From DAIDKA01 sp035485475 (GTDB lineage: Bacteria > Pseudomonadota > Gammaproteobacteria > Steroidobacterales > Steroidobacteraceae): 10,004 nt of DNA. Positions 1 to 5,706 of the stretch are shown in pieces. Made by a program: the position numbers and the translations under genes. Each line of letters opens with the position of its first letter. The stretch's first letter is position 1. The stretch spans positions 1 through 10,004 of the forward strand of contig DATHOA010000253.1 in the NCBI GenBank assembly GCA_035485475.1, read 5' to 3'. Below the pieces are notes generated by a model. The model worked only from the letters and a program-made list of their open reading frames with translations. It had not been told where the DNA came from and made no database searches.

Positions 1-428
1 CCAGGCCGTCCGCGTACGGCATCGCGCAGCGTGTTGAAGTCGCCGCCCGTGCTCGGCGCGAGGAACACCAGCACCTGCTGCGCGCCGGCCGGAACGGTCA
101 GCTGCAGGCCATCCGCGCACTTGCGTGACCAGGTATCGCAACGGAAGAACCACTCCGGCGGCGGCGGATTGGTGGCACCGCGCAGAAACGCCACAATCAT
201 CACGTAGCGCGCCGCCTGACTGTCCGGCAGCTCGGCCTTGATGGCCAACTTATCGCCCACGGCCAGATTGGGCACATCGGCCACGGGCAGCGTGCGCGTG
301 CCGCGCGTGATCATGACGCGCAGCTGCGGGCCGGCAAGGTCAAACGGCGCATTGTCGGCCGCCGCTGCGGCCGCACCCAGACCCAGCAGCAGCACCGCCA
401 GGAAAAAACGTGAGGGTCCGAATCTCAT
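1..428 (-). CDS. Secreted protein of unknown function, N-terminal part only
   Basis: The reading frame is open from the ATG at 428 to the window edge, about 142 codons, with no stop, so the C-terminal part lies outside. The first ~23 residues form a clear Sec signal peptide: Arg near the N-terminus, a run of Leu/Val/Phe, then an Ala-rich end with likely cleavage after the AAAAA tract. The mature part starts NAPFDLAGPQLRVMITRG and carries a WFFRCDTWSRKCADG segment whose two Cys could form a disulfide. A Gly/Pro/Ala-rich beta-type stretch follows (TVPAGAQQVLVFLAPSTGGDF). I cannot name a family from this part; it looks like the head of a larger periplasmic or secreted protein. The only nearby upstream ATG (436) hits a stop after three codons, so 428 is the start. 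No strong ribosome binding site is visible. Confidence 0.8.
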   Translation of the reverse strand, partial: MRFGPSRFFLAVLLLGLGAAAAAADNAPFDLAGPQLRVMITRGTRTLPVADVPNLAVGDKLAIKAELPDSQAARYVMIVAFLRGATNPPPPEWFFRCDTWSRKCADGLQLTVPAGAQQVLVFLAPSTGGDFNTLRDAVRGRP

Positions 429-501
429 GGCACCATATCTATCTTACGGGCAAAGCGACTTAGAGCGATCGCCGTGCCGCAAGGTTCCCCGGTGCGGCGG
501 T

Positions 502-1095
502 TCAGTTCAGATCCGGATTGAAATCACCGCTATTGGTCAGTTCAATTTTCACCGTCAAACCCAGCTCATGCAGCTGGCGGCCCAGTTCGGGCGTAATCCG
601 CAGTCCCACCAGCGCCTCCGGCTGAACCGCCGCAAGCAACGCCAGTGAACCACCCTGTTCCCGCAACCGCGCCAGGAATCGACCGTGGCGCACGGCCAGG
701 CAATGCCCCACCAGAACGATGCCCCACCCGAGACTCCCCGGCGTCATCGCCTCACCCTCTTCGATTCCGAAGCGAGCGCGCAGCACCTTGGCTTCCTGCG
801 GCAGGAGCGTGGCCAGAAACTGCTGAGTCACATCCGCGCGGTTCAAACGCCGCGCCACCGTTGCCGGGGCTGACCAGACCATGGGATCCAGCACGGCGAC
901 CCAGTAGGTTTCACCATGCACTGCAGTGGCCGCGAGACCACTGCGTGAGTGCCGTGGGTCGCCGGCGCGGAAGCACTCGATGGCCTCCAGACCCAGTTCG
1001 CGCGAAATTTCCTCCGGGTCGGCGGAAGGGTGCCGGACATGCAACGACAGCTGGTACGGCGCTGCCTGTACGCTTGATTTCTTTCTCACCTGCAT
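502..1095 (-). CDS. DUF4279 domain protein
   Basis: A 197-residue cytosolic protein with no signal peptide or membrane segment. Residues ~13-100 fit the DUF4279 pattern: a beta strand (YQLSLHVRHP), then a 'DPEEISRELGLE' helix, then 'FRAGDPR', and a Trp-containing strand (YWVAVLD). DUF4279 is a widespread family of unknown function, often found as small stand-alone proteins. The C-terminal half (~100-197) is helical (LLPQEAKVLRARFG) followed by a strand-rich segment ending in ITPELGRQLHELGLTVKIEL. An in-frame ATG exists at 1119, but the ATG at 1095 has an AGGGGAG ribosome binding site (1102-1108) six bases upstream, while 1119 has none, so 1095 is preferred. A possible small gene ends 13 bases upstream, which would make a two-gene operon. 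Function unknown; family call fairly sure. Confidence 0.85.
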   Translation of the reverse strand: MQVRKKSSVQAAPYQLSLHVRHPSADPEEISRELGLEAIECFRAGDPRHSRSGLAATAVHGETYWVAVLDPMVWSAPATVARRLNRADVTQQFLATLLPQEAKVLRARFGIEEGEAMTPGSLGWGIVLVGHCLAVRHGRFLARLREQGGSLALLAAVQPEALVGLRITPELGRQLHELGLTVKIELTNSGDFNPDLN

Positions 1096-1101
1096 CTCGG
1101 A

Positions 1102-1108
1102 CTCCCCT
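1102..1108 (-). promoter_or_regulatory. Ribosome binding site choosing the DUF4279 start
   Basis: Read on the minus strand this is AGGGGAG with a six-base spacer (TCCGAG) to the ATG at 1095. It decides in favour of 1095 over the upstream in-frame ATG at 1119. It begins immediately after the stop codon of the possible small gene upstream. Confidence 0.6.
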
Positions 1109-1303
1109 TCAGGACGCATCGCAAGGATTGGAGGGCGAATATGACAGCGAAACCACAGCTGCCGTCAAATCCTGCGCCGCTTTATCGCAAATCCGCAACG
1201 TCTGCGCCAAGCTGTCGCTTGACGCATAGTCACCGGTCATAAAATATTCACGGCCCTCGTGGAGCCATTCGCGAATTCGAAAGGTCATACGCTGCATTGC
1301 CAT
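1109..1303 (-). CDS. Possible small hypothetical protein upstream of DUF4279 gene
   Basis: A 64-codon frame from the ATG at 1303, with other in-frame ATGs at 1297 and 1288, ending in TGA at 1109-1111. The predicted peptide is soluble and helical: FRIREWLHEGREYFMTGDY, then SLAQTLRICDKAAQDL. No family is recognised. In favour: it fills an otherwise empty 200-base gap, and its stop sits just before the ribosome binding site of the DUF4279 gene, as in an operon. Against: third-position GC looks lower than in neighbouring genes, the ribosome binding site is poor at every candidate start, and a good plus-strand promoter for the regulator gene lies inside it. The divergent starts would be only 25 bases apart. 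Treat as tentative. Confidence 0.35.
   Translation of the reverse strand: MAMQRMTFRIREWLHEGREYFMTGDYASSDSLAQTLRICDKAAQDLTAAVVSLSYSPSNPCDAS
1219..1245 (+). promoter_or_regulatory. Candidate sigma-70 promoter of the LuxR-type regulator gene
   Basis: TTGACG (1219-1224) matches the -35 consensus at five of six positions. TAAAAT (1240-1245) matches the -10 consensus at five of six, with a short 15-base spacer. It lies in an unusually AT-rich patch of this GC-rich window and would start transcription near 1252, about 77 bases before the ATG at 1329. The spacing is suboptimal, so the promoter may be weak or activator-dependent. Confidence 0.4.
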
Positions 1304-1328
1304 AAAGCTCGTAATGCGGGGGTGGATC

Positions 1329-1958
1329 ATGATGCGAATTCTGGTCGTGAGCGATGTGCGGATCGTACTGGAGGGACTGCACTCGGTACTCGCACAGCAA
1401 AATGGCGTCGACATCATCAGCACGGTCGATATGCGCCACGCCACGCATTGCAGCGCGCAGCTCCATCCCGATATCGTCCTGTTTGATGCGGTGCGCCTGG
1501 ACAGCATCGGCCTCGTGAAGGACCTGGTCGCCTCATCACCCCATTCCAAGGTGGTCGCATTCGGCGTGAAAGAGATCGATGCGCAGATTCTGGCATTGGC
1601 GGCGGCGGGAACGGCGGGTTGTGTATGCGACAGCGCCGCCAGTGACGATATGCTCCGGGTGCTCAGACAGGTTCTGTGCGAAGAATTGCCGTGCCCACCG
1701 CAAACTGCGGCGCTGCCGTATTCCCCTTGCACCATGCCGCACCCCATGCCCCTGTCCCGGCGCGAACTGCAGATCGCGCACCTGCTCGAGAATGGGCTCA
1801 CCAACAAGCAAATCGCACGCCAACTGGGGATCGTCGCTGCAACGGTCAAGAACCATGTTCACAACATGTGCGAGAAGCTCAAGGTCCACCGGCGCGGTGA
1901 AGTGGCCGCGCGCACCCGGGCCATATTACGCACCTGTGCGGTCTTCCCCGCCAATTAG
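1329..1958 (+). CDS. LuxR/NarL-type regulator with atypical receiver domain
   Basis: A 209-residue DNA-binding regulator. Residues 1-115 form a CheY-like receiver fold: strand MRILVVSD, helix VLEGLHSVLAQ, strand PDIVLFDAV with the phospho-acceptor position Asp53. Residues ~139-200 form a LuxR-type helix-turn-helix, very close to consensus (PLSRRELQIAHLLENGLTNK, then IARQLGI-ATVKNHVHNMCEKL). The receiver is not standard. The usual acidic pair is Ser8-Asp9, the conserved Thr/Ser position is Gly79, and the conserved Lys position is Asp101. Phosphorylation-driven switching is therefore doubtful, and no histidine kinase is nearby. The start at 1329 is chosen over 1314 because GGGGGTGG lies just before it. 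The gene ends tail to tail with the pseudo-subtilase gene, the two stop codons overlapping within TTAG at 1955-1958. It may control that operon; this is inference from position. Confidence 0.9.
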   Translation: MMRILVVSDVRIVLEGLHSVLAQQNGVDIISTVDMRHATHCSAQLHPDIVLFDAVRLDSIGLVKDLVASSPHSKVVAFGVKEIDAQILALAAAGTAGCVCDSAASDDMLRVLRQVLCEELPCPPQTAALPYSPCTMPHPMPLSRRELQIAHLLENGLTNKQIARQLGIVAATVKNHVHNMCEKLKVHRRGEVAARTRAILRTCAVFPAN

Positions 1959-3727
1959 TAGAACCGCATGGGCTGCTGGTTGGATCGCCAGGACCACACC
2001 GGAGCCATCGGCACAGCCATGCTGAGCGTGTGGCCACCGGGGACACGCGCCAGATCCGGCACACCGGCACCGCTGTACTGCGGATCCAGGAAATGCGGGA
2101 CGGCGCTGGCCTGGATCAATTCGAGCAGCGCCTGCACGCGCTGCTCGGTGCGCACCGCGAACAGCCCTTCCTGCTGGAACAAGGGATGGTGAGCCAGAAC
2201 CAGGGCCGCGAAGCCGCTCACATGCGCTGCGGCAGCCGGGGTACCGTCCGCGGCCACGTACCCCCCGCCGGGAACCGTGGACACTATGGCGATACCGGGC
2301 GCGCCTACGCCGATCTGGGGCCCCGAACCACTGAAGCGCGCCGCGAACAGGTCGTCGCTGCCGATGAGCTGGGGAATCACGTTGAGAACGTGGGAGCTGT
2401 CCGCCGGGAATTCGCGCAGCTTGCCAATGGCCGCGACCGCCATTGCGCCTCCAGGCACGCTCGCCGGGAATATCAGCGACCCCCCGGCGGTGCCGGCCGC
2501 CGCGATGCACACGATGCCCTTCTGCCGCGCCTCCTGCAGCTTTTGACTGACCAGTTCGGAGAACCCATCGGTCACGACACTGATATGGATGACATCCAGC
2601 TCGCGCTCGATGCATTCATCGAGCGCGGCCAGCAGATCGCTGACCCGCCCCTCGGGCATGACCTTGAAGATGTGCACTTCGGCCTGCGGCGCGCAACCAA
2701 TGATGCCCTGCTCGCTGCCCGATGCATTGATGATGCCGGCGCAATGCGTCCCCTGCGAAGCCAGATCCTGAGTCCAGCTCGTATCCGTGGCACCGGCCGT
2801 AAGGTCCTTGCCGTGCCTGACGTGCCGCAGCAGCGGGTGGGTCGTATCGCAGCCTGAATCGATGATCCCGATTCGCACCCCGGCGCCGGTGAAGCGGCCG
2901 CCGGTCGGATCGATACCCATCAGACGCTGCCCCCAGCCAAGCATTCGGGTGGCGGGAAAGCCGGGATAGAATTCCGCAAGCGCACGCAGCTTGATCGTGT
3001 TCGTGCCGGAGGTCAGTCGCGGGGCGGGAACCACGCGGTCCCAATGATTGGCAGCCGATCGGATGAATACCATCTGAATCTCATCGAGTGAGCCACCGAA
3101 GAAGGCCATGTGTGCGGTACCGCTCTCGTCCGTGAGCGCCTGGGCCGGCAAGCCGCCGCCGTCGATGACCACGGTCGCATTGGCCAGCGGTTGATCGCGC
3201 TCGCCGATGACGCGAATGGCAACCTCCGTGGCGGCGGAACGCAGTGGCAATAGCGTTCCGATCTGGGCTGCGCGGCCCGGTACCGGCAGATAGTCCGCGC
3301 AGGACAGCAACGAGTCACGCTCGATGATCAGATCCGGCGGCGCACCGGCGCGCAAACGCTGTGCCTTGCCCTCATCGATCGTCGCCACGACGATTTCACC
3401 GATGCTGCGGCCATCGACGGTGAATGGCCGGGTACCGCCAAGTTTGATGCGTTTGAGCACCTCGACGTTGCCTTGCTGCTCGAGGTAGGTGACCACATCG
3501 TCCATGGAATGCTGCGGCGGGACGAACGCCTGCGACGTCACGGTCGTGCGGGTGCCAATGATGTACCGCTCGGGCCGTCTGCCGGACGGTTGCGCCTGCG
3601 GAGCACCATTCCCCGCCTCCCGCGGTGCCGAGCGCGAGTTCGCCGCGGCCTTCTTCGCGGCCTCCTCGCCGCCTTCGGTCGTTCTCTTGAGCATTGCAGC
3701 ACCCCGTTCATCCTTTTCGTGAGCCAT
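1955..3727 (-). CDS. Subtilase-like (S8) protein lacking the catalytic serine; likely pseudoprotease
   Basis: A 590-residue protein. Residues 1-52 are charged and disordered, with no signal peptide, so it is probably cytosolic. Residues ~53-145 resemble a subtilase propeptide (RYIIGTR, then IVVATIDEGKAQRLR and DLIIERD). Residues ~166-248 look like a beta-sandwich domain of the carboxypeptidase-regulatory/CNA-B type (LANATVVIDGGGLPAQALTDESG). Residues ~281-560 are the S8 fold. Asp290 (IGIIDSGCD) and His328 (GTHCAGI) are present. The serine motif GTSMAxPHV reads GTPAAAAHVSG, with Pro497 in place of Ser, and the oxyanion motif AAGN reads AAGT (Thr413). Both changes are clear in the DNA (CCG at 2237-2239 and ACC at 2489-2491, read on the minus strand). 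The start has GGGGGA (3734-3739) six bases upstream. It lies 100 bases downstream of the Gln-rich gene on the same strand. A binding or scaffold role is likely; fold call very sure, activity loss strongly suggested. Confidence 0.93.
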   Translation of the reverse strand: MAHEKDERGAAMLKRTTEGGEEAAKKAAANSRSAPREAGNGAPQAQPSGRRPERYIIGTRTTVTSQAFVPPQHSMDDVVTYLEQQGNVEVLKRIKLGGTRPFTVDGRSIGEIVVATIDEGKAQRLRAGAPPDLIIERDSLLSCADYLPVPGRAAQIGTLLPLRSAATEVAIRVIGERDQPLANATVVIDGGGLPAQALTDESGTAHMAFFGGSLDEIQMVFIRSAANHWDRVVPAPRLTSGTNTIKLRALAEFYPGFPATRMLGWGQRLMGIDPTGGRFTGAGVRIGIIDSGCDTTHPLLRHVRHGKDLTAGATDTSWTQDLASQGTHCAGIINASGSEQGIIGCAPQAEVHIFKVMPEGRVSDLLAALDECIERELDVIHISVVTDGFSELVSQKLQEARQKGIVCIAAAGTAGGSLIFPASVPGGAMAVAAIGKLREFPADSSHVLNVIPQLIGSDDLFAARFSGSGPQIGVGAPGIAIVSTVPGGGYVAADGTPAAAAHVSGFAALVLAHHPLFQQEGLFAVRTEQRVQALLELIQASAVPHFLDPQYSGAGVPDLARVPGGHTLSMAVPMAPVWSWRSNQQPMRFY

Positions 3728-3733
3728 GAGTAG

Positions 3734-3739
3734 TCCCCC
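3734..3739 (-). promoter_or_regulatory. Ribosome binding site of the pseudo-subtilase gene
   Basis: Read on the minus strand this is GGGGGA, six bases from the ATG at 3727. It excludes the longer in-frame version starting at 4012, which would run back through the Gln-rich gene. Confidence 0.6.
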
Positions 3740-3746
3740 ATTTATG

Positions 3747-3801
3747 CCTCGGCGGGCGCTGCAGACTTGGCATAGCCTGCTGCCTCGGCGCCCGCCCGAG
3801 G
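3747..3801. repeat. Strong GC-rich inverted repeat between Gln-rich and pseudo-subtilase genes
   Basis: Arm CCTCGGCGGGCGC (3747-3759) pairs with GCGCCCGCCCGAGG (3788-3801), giving 13 base pairs with one bulged C around a 28-base loop. In the minus-strand transcript the hairpin falls between the two genes and ends seven bases before the ribosome binding site of the second. No T-run follows, so it is not a standard terminator. It could slow 3' decay of the upstream message, or tune the ratio of the two proteins. GCCTCGGCG also occurs as a direct repeat at 3746 and 3782. Confidence 0.5.
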
Positions 3802-3827
3802 TCAACCCAAAGTCAGTGTCGGCACCG

Positions 3828-4340
3828 TTACTGAATGGTCGGCGCTCGAGTGACGCCCCATGCCTGCGTTTGCGGGTTGAATCCGGAATAGCCGCCTTGT
3901 ATTGAGGCAGCCAAGGGATTGTGTCCGTAGTACTGGCCCTGCAGGCCCTGCAGGCCCTGGAGGGCCAGCTGATGCGCAAGATGCTGTACCGCGTGGCTGA
4001 CCTGCTGCGCAATCTGCTGAGTCAGCGCACTTTGGATGGTGAGCTGCTGGGCCAGTTGCCCCAGCACCGGAACCAGCTGTACCGCATTGTTTGCCGTCTG
4101 GCCCTGCAGGAACGGGGTCTGTGCAAACGGATTCTGCACGAAGGGATTGAATTGCCCGGCCCAGGGAGGCACCTGCTGGCCTATTCCTTGCTGGCCTGAT
4201 CCTTGCTGCCCAAGCTCGTGACCGAGCCATGGGTTGCCCAACTGCGATGGCCCGATCGGCTGCATTCCAGGAATCTGCTGCATTCCAGGTATCTGCGGTG
4301 CCAGTCCTTGCGGTGCGTATTGTGAAAAGTTCGACAGCAT
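3828..4340 (-). CDS. Gln-rich, almost uncharged low-complexity protein
   Basis: A 170-residue protein of no family I recognise. By my count 37 residues are Gln (about 22%). There is one Glu, one Arg, and no Lys, Asp or Cys. Layout: residues ~11-60 are Gln/Gly/Pro-rich with the repeat QIPGMQ-QIPGMQ and a GQQGSGQQGIGQQ run; ~64-80 has NPFxQ-type repeats (NPFVQNPFAQTPFLQG). Residues ~86-130 form a long Gln/Leu/Ala helix (LAQQL-ALTQQIAQQVSHAV) ending in LQGLQGLQG; ~136-170 is Tyr/Gly/Pro-rich. There is no signal peptide or clear membrane segment. The composition suggests self-assembly or phase separation, which is inference. The ATG at 4340 has GGAG (4349-4352) eight bases upstream. It is the first gene of the minus-strand pair with the pseudo-subtilase. 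The longer overlapping frame at 3802-4392 is a shadow. Confidence 0.8.
   Translation of the reverse strand: MLSNFSQYAPQGLAPQIPGMQQIPGMQPIGPSQLGNPWLGHELGQQGSGQQGIGQQVPPWAGQFNPFVQNPFAQTPFLQGQTANNAVQLVPVLGQLAQQLTIQSALTQQIAQQVSHAVQHLAHQLALQGLQGLQGQYYGHNPLAASIQGGYSGFNPQTQAWGVTRAPTIQ
3935..3961. repeat. Three 9-base tandem repeats inside the Gln-rich gene
   Basis: GGCCCTGCA occurs twice (3935-3943, 3944-3952), then GGCCCTGGA (3953-3961). Read on the minus strand it encodes the LQGLQGLQG end of the central helix. It is a small expansion-type repeat in frame with the gene. Confidence 0.7.
4260..4295. repeat. Two 18-base tandem repeats inside the Gln-rich gene
   Basis: CTGCATTCCAGGAATCTG (4260-4277) is followed directly by a copy differing at one base (4278-4295). 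It encodes the duplicated QIPGMQ motif near the N-terminus. The 18-base unit keeps the frame, so copy number could change without breaking the gene. Confidence 0.75.
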
Positions 4341-4391
4341 TGAGGATTCTCCGTGTAAGGAAAACGAGTGAAACCCAAGGCGTTACCGCCA

Positions 4392-4412
4392 CTGCCGCTG
4401 CATCAGCGGCAG
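4392..4412. repeat. Perfect 9-base-pair palindrome in a divergent intergenic region
   Basis: CTGCCGCTG-CAT-CAGCGGCAG is a perfect inverted repeat with a three-base centre. It lies in the 207-base gap between the divergent starts at 4340 (Gln-rich gene) and 4548 (DUF6152 gene). No T-run follows on either strand, so it is not a terminator. A dimeric repressor or activator site is one reading, an RNA hairpin in a 5' leader another. I see no convincing promoter in the rest of the gap. Confidence 0.5.
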
Positions 4413-4535
4413 GGCATCATCGACGCAAAACCATCGGCACTGGAATAGACCAAAGCACCCATTGACGCCGCGAAACGCCTACCGTTGCGCGTCGCCGTGC
4501 GGCAGAATGGCCGCGCCGCACGAAGGACCGGCGGT

Positions 4536-4545
4536 GAGGGGGGAG
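4536..4545 (+). promoter_or_regulatory. Purine-rich ribosome binding site choosing a GTG start
   Basis: GAGGGGGGAG lies just before GTG at 4548. This favours the GTG over the weak TTG at 4485, and gives a signal peptide right at the N-terminus of the DUF6152 protein. Confidence 0.5.
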
Positions 4546-4547
4546 CC

Positions 4548-4928
4548 GTGCAGATTTTCCGGGTGGTCGCAGCCGTGACCTTGATGCTGGCGCTGGCGGG
4601 CACCGCCGCCGCGCATCATTCCTTTGCGGTGTTCTTCGATACCGACGCGCAGCTGGTCAAGGTCACCGGCGTGGTGCGGGACTTCCAGTTCCGCAACCCA
4701 CATGGCGTGATCACGGTCGTTGTTCCCAAGGGACACGATGAAATCACGTGGCGTGCCGAAACGAACTCTCCGTCCATTCTGCGGCGGCGCGGCTGGACAC
4801 CAGACAGCCTGCATGTCGGCGACAAGGTCACCCTGGAAGGCTGGCGCGCGCGGGATGGCAGCCGCTACATGCGGCTGAAGAGCGCCCGGCTCCCCGACGG
4901 CCGCATGGTCGGACAGCCGCCGCCATGA
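4548..4928 (+). CDS. Exported DUF6152 family protein
   Basis: A 126-residue protein. With the GTG start at 4548, residues 1-22 make a textbook signal peptide ending TAAA, before HHSFAVFFD. The mature part matches DUF6152: HHSF-FD at its start, 'VTGVVRDFQFRNPHGVITV' in the middle, then 'WRAETNSPSILRRRGWTPDS', and a final 'GDKVTLEGWRARDGSRYM' strand pair. The fold is probably a small periplasmic beta-barrel; the role is unknown. It overlaps the lipoprotein gene by ATGA (4925-4928), so the two are translationally coupled and likely act together in the periplasm. Members of this family often sit beside the same lipoprotein type; that is recollection, not a search. The TTG at 4485 would add 21 Arg/Gly-rich residues before the signal and is less likely. 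Confidence 0.88.
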   Translation: MQIFRVVAAVTLMLALAGTAAAHHSFAVFFDTDAQLVKVTGVVRDFQFRNPHGVITVVVPKGHDEITWRAETNSPSILRRRGWTPDSLHVGDKVTLEGWRARDGSRYMRLKSARLPDGRMVGQPPP

Positions 4929-5698
4929 GGTGGCTGGCACTCGGATTGCTCGCCATTGCCGGCTGCACCTCGCAAGGCAATGCGCCATCGAGCAGCTCCG
5001 CGCCGCAGCTGGCGGCGCGCGCCGCGACACATCCGGACTTCTCAGGCTTCTGGAACCTGGACATGAAGGTCGCGCGGGATCCGGCGCTCATGGCACGGGT
5101 ACCAGCGAATACGGCCTTCATGGATGACACCGGCCCGGTTGAATTTCCGGCGGGTAATTATGGCGGACTGATTCCGACGGCGGCGGCACTGGCGGCCGCG
5201 AAGAAGTGGAACCCGCGAGACCAGCTCACGCCACAGAACGCCTGTCGTTCACCCTCCATCGTGTACGCGCTGCAGGGGCCCTTTCCCATCGAGATCTTCC
5301 AAAGCGACGTCTTCATCGTCATGAAGCTCGAGTACTACGATATGGTGCGCATGATCTTCCTGGATGGTCGCAAGCCCGAGACGGATTATCCGCATTCCAT
5401 GACCGGCTTTTCGAGCGCCCATTGGGAAGGCGCGACGCTGGTCGTGGAGACCACACACCTGGAAGCCGCGACCATCACCAACAACGGCCTGGATCACTCG
5501 CAGAACATGAAGGTCACAGAACGGTTCCGTCTCAGTGCAGATGGCCAGGTCCTGATGGCCACCCAGGAATACGAAGATCCGGCCGTGATCCAGAACCGCG
5601 GTGTGCGTTTCATCGCCTGGCGCAAGCAGGCCGGCCAGCACGTCTACCCGTACGAGTGCGACCCCGGCTTCGCGGGCAACTACAAGGACAGCAAGTAG
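4925..5698 (+). CDS. Outer-membrane or periplasmic lipoprotein, uncharacterised 'DFSGFW / WEG-T-LVV' family
   Basis: A 257-residue predicted lipoprotein. The N-terminus MRWLALGLLAIAGC carries a lipobox with Cys14; the +2 residue is Thr, with no Asp retention signal, so the outer membrane is likely. The mature part opens with HPDFSGFWNLD and has a conserved Cys region (NACRSP). The core is 'GPFPIEIFQSDVFIVMKLEYYDMVRMIFLDGR', 'MTGFSSAHWEGATLVVETTHLE' and 'HSQNMKVTERFRLSADGQVL'. These motifs define a large family, common in acidobacteria, sphingomonads and some gammaproteobacteria, that is annotated only as hypothetical. It is probably a beta-rich binding protein; no catalytic motif is evident. 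The start codon overlaps the DUF6152 stop (ATGA), so translation is coupled. It ends eight bases from the convergent DUF3293 gene. Confidence 0.88.
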   Translation: MRWLALGLLAIAGCTSQGNAPSSSSAPQLAARAATHPDFSGFWNLDMKVARDPALMARVPANTAFMDDTGPVEFPAGNYGGLIPTAAALAAAKKWNPRDQLTPQNACRSPSIVYALQGPFPIEIFQSDVFIVMKLEYYDMVRMIFLDGRKPETDYPHSMTGFSSAHWEGATLVVETTHLEAATITNNGLDHSQNMKVTERFRLSADGQVLMATQEYEDPAVIQNRGVRFIAWRKQAGQHVYPYECDPGFAGNYKDSK

Positions 5699-5706
5699 CC
5701 CGCTCG

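Noticed and set aside
645..1229. A 194-codon plus-strand frame opposite the DUF4279 gene
   Set aside because: Pro/Arg-rich shadow without a ribosome binding site or family motif; the DUF4279 match on the minus strand is clear.
1109..1849. A 246-codon minus-strand frame running through the regulator gene
   Set aside because: Most of it is antisense to the receiver and helix-turn-helix of the regulator. Only its last 64 codons, outside the regulator gene, are kept as a possible small gene.
2030..2857. A 275-codon plus-strand frame inside the pseudo-subtilase gene
   Set aside because: It lies opposite a clear S8 domain, its sequence is Arg/Gly/Ala-rich without family motifs, and it has no ribosome binding site.
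1955..4012. A longer version of the subtilase starting at 4012
   Set aside because: The extra 95 residues run back through the Gln-rich gene in another frame and are Arg/Ser-rich. A good ribosome binding site precedes the ATG at 3727.
3802..4392. A 196-codon minus-strand frame overlapping the Gln-rich gene
   Set aside because: It is a frame-shifted reading of the same DNA with Arg/Ala/Gly-biased sequence. The 3828-4340 frame has the ribosome binding site and repeats that make sense at protein level.
4462..4490. TTGACG in the divergent gap as a -35 box for the DUF6152 operon
   Set aside because: At the proper distance the sequence is TTGCGC, which is not a -10 element.
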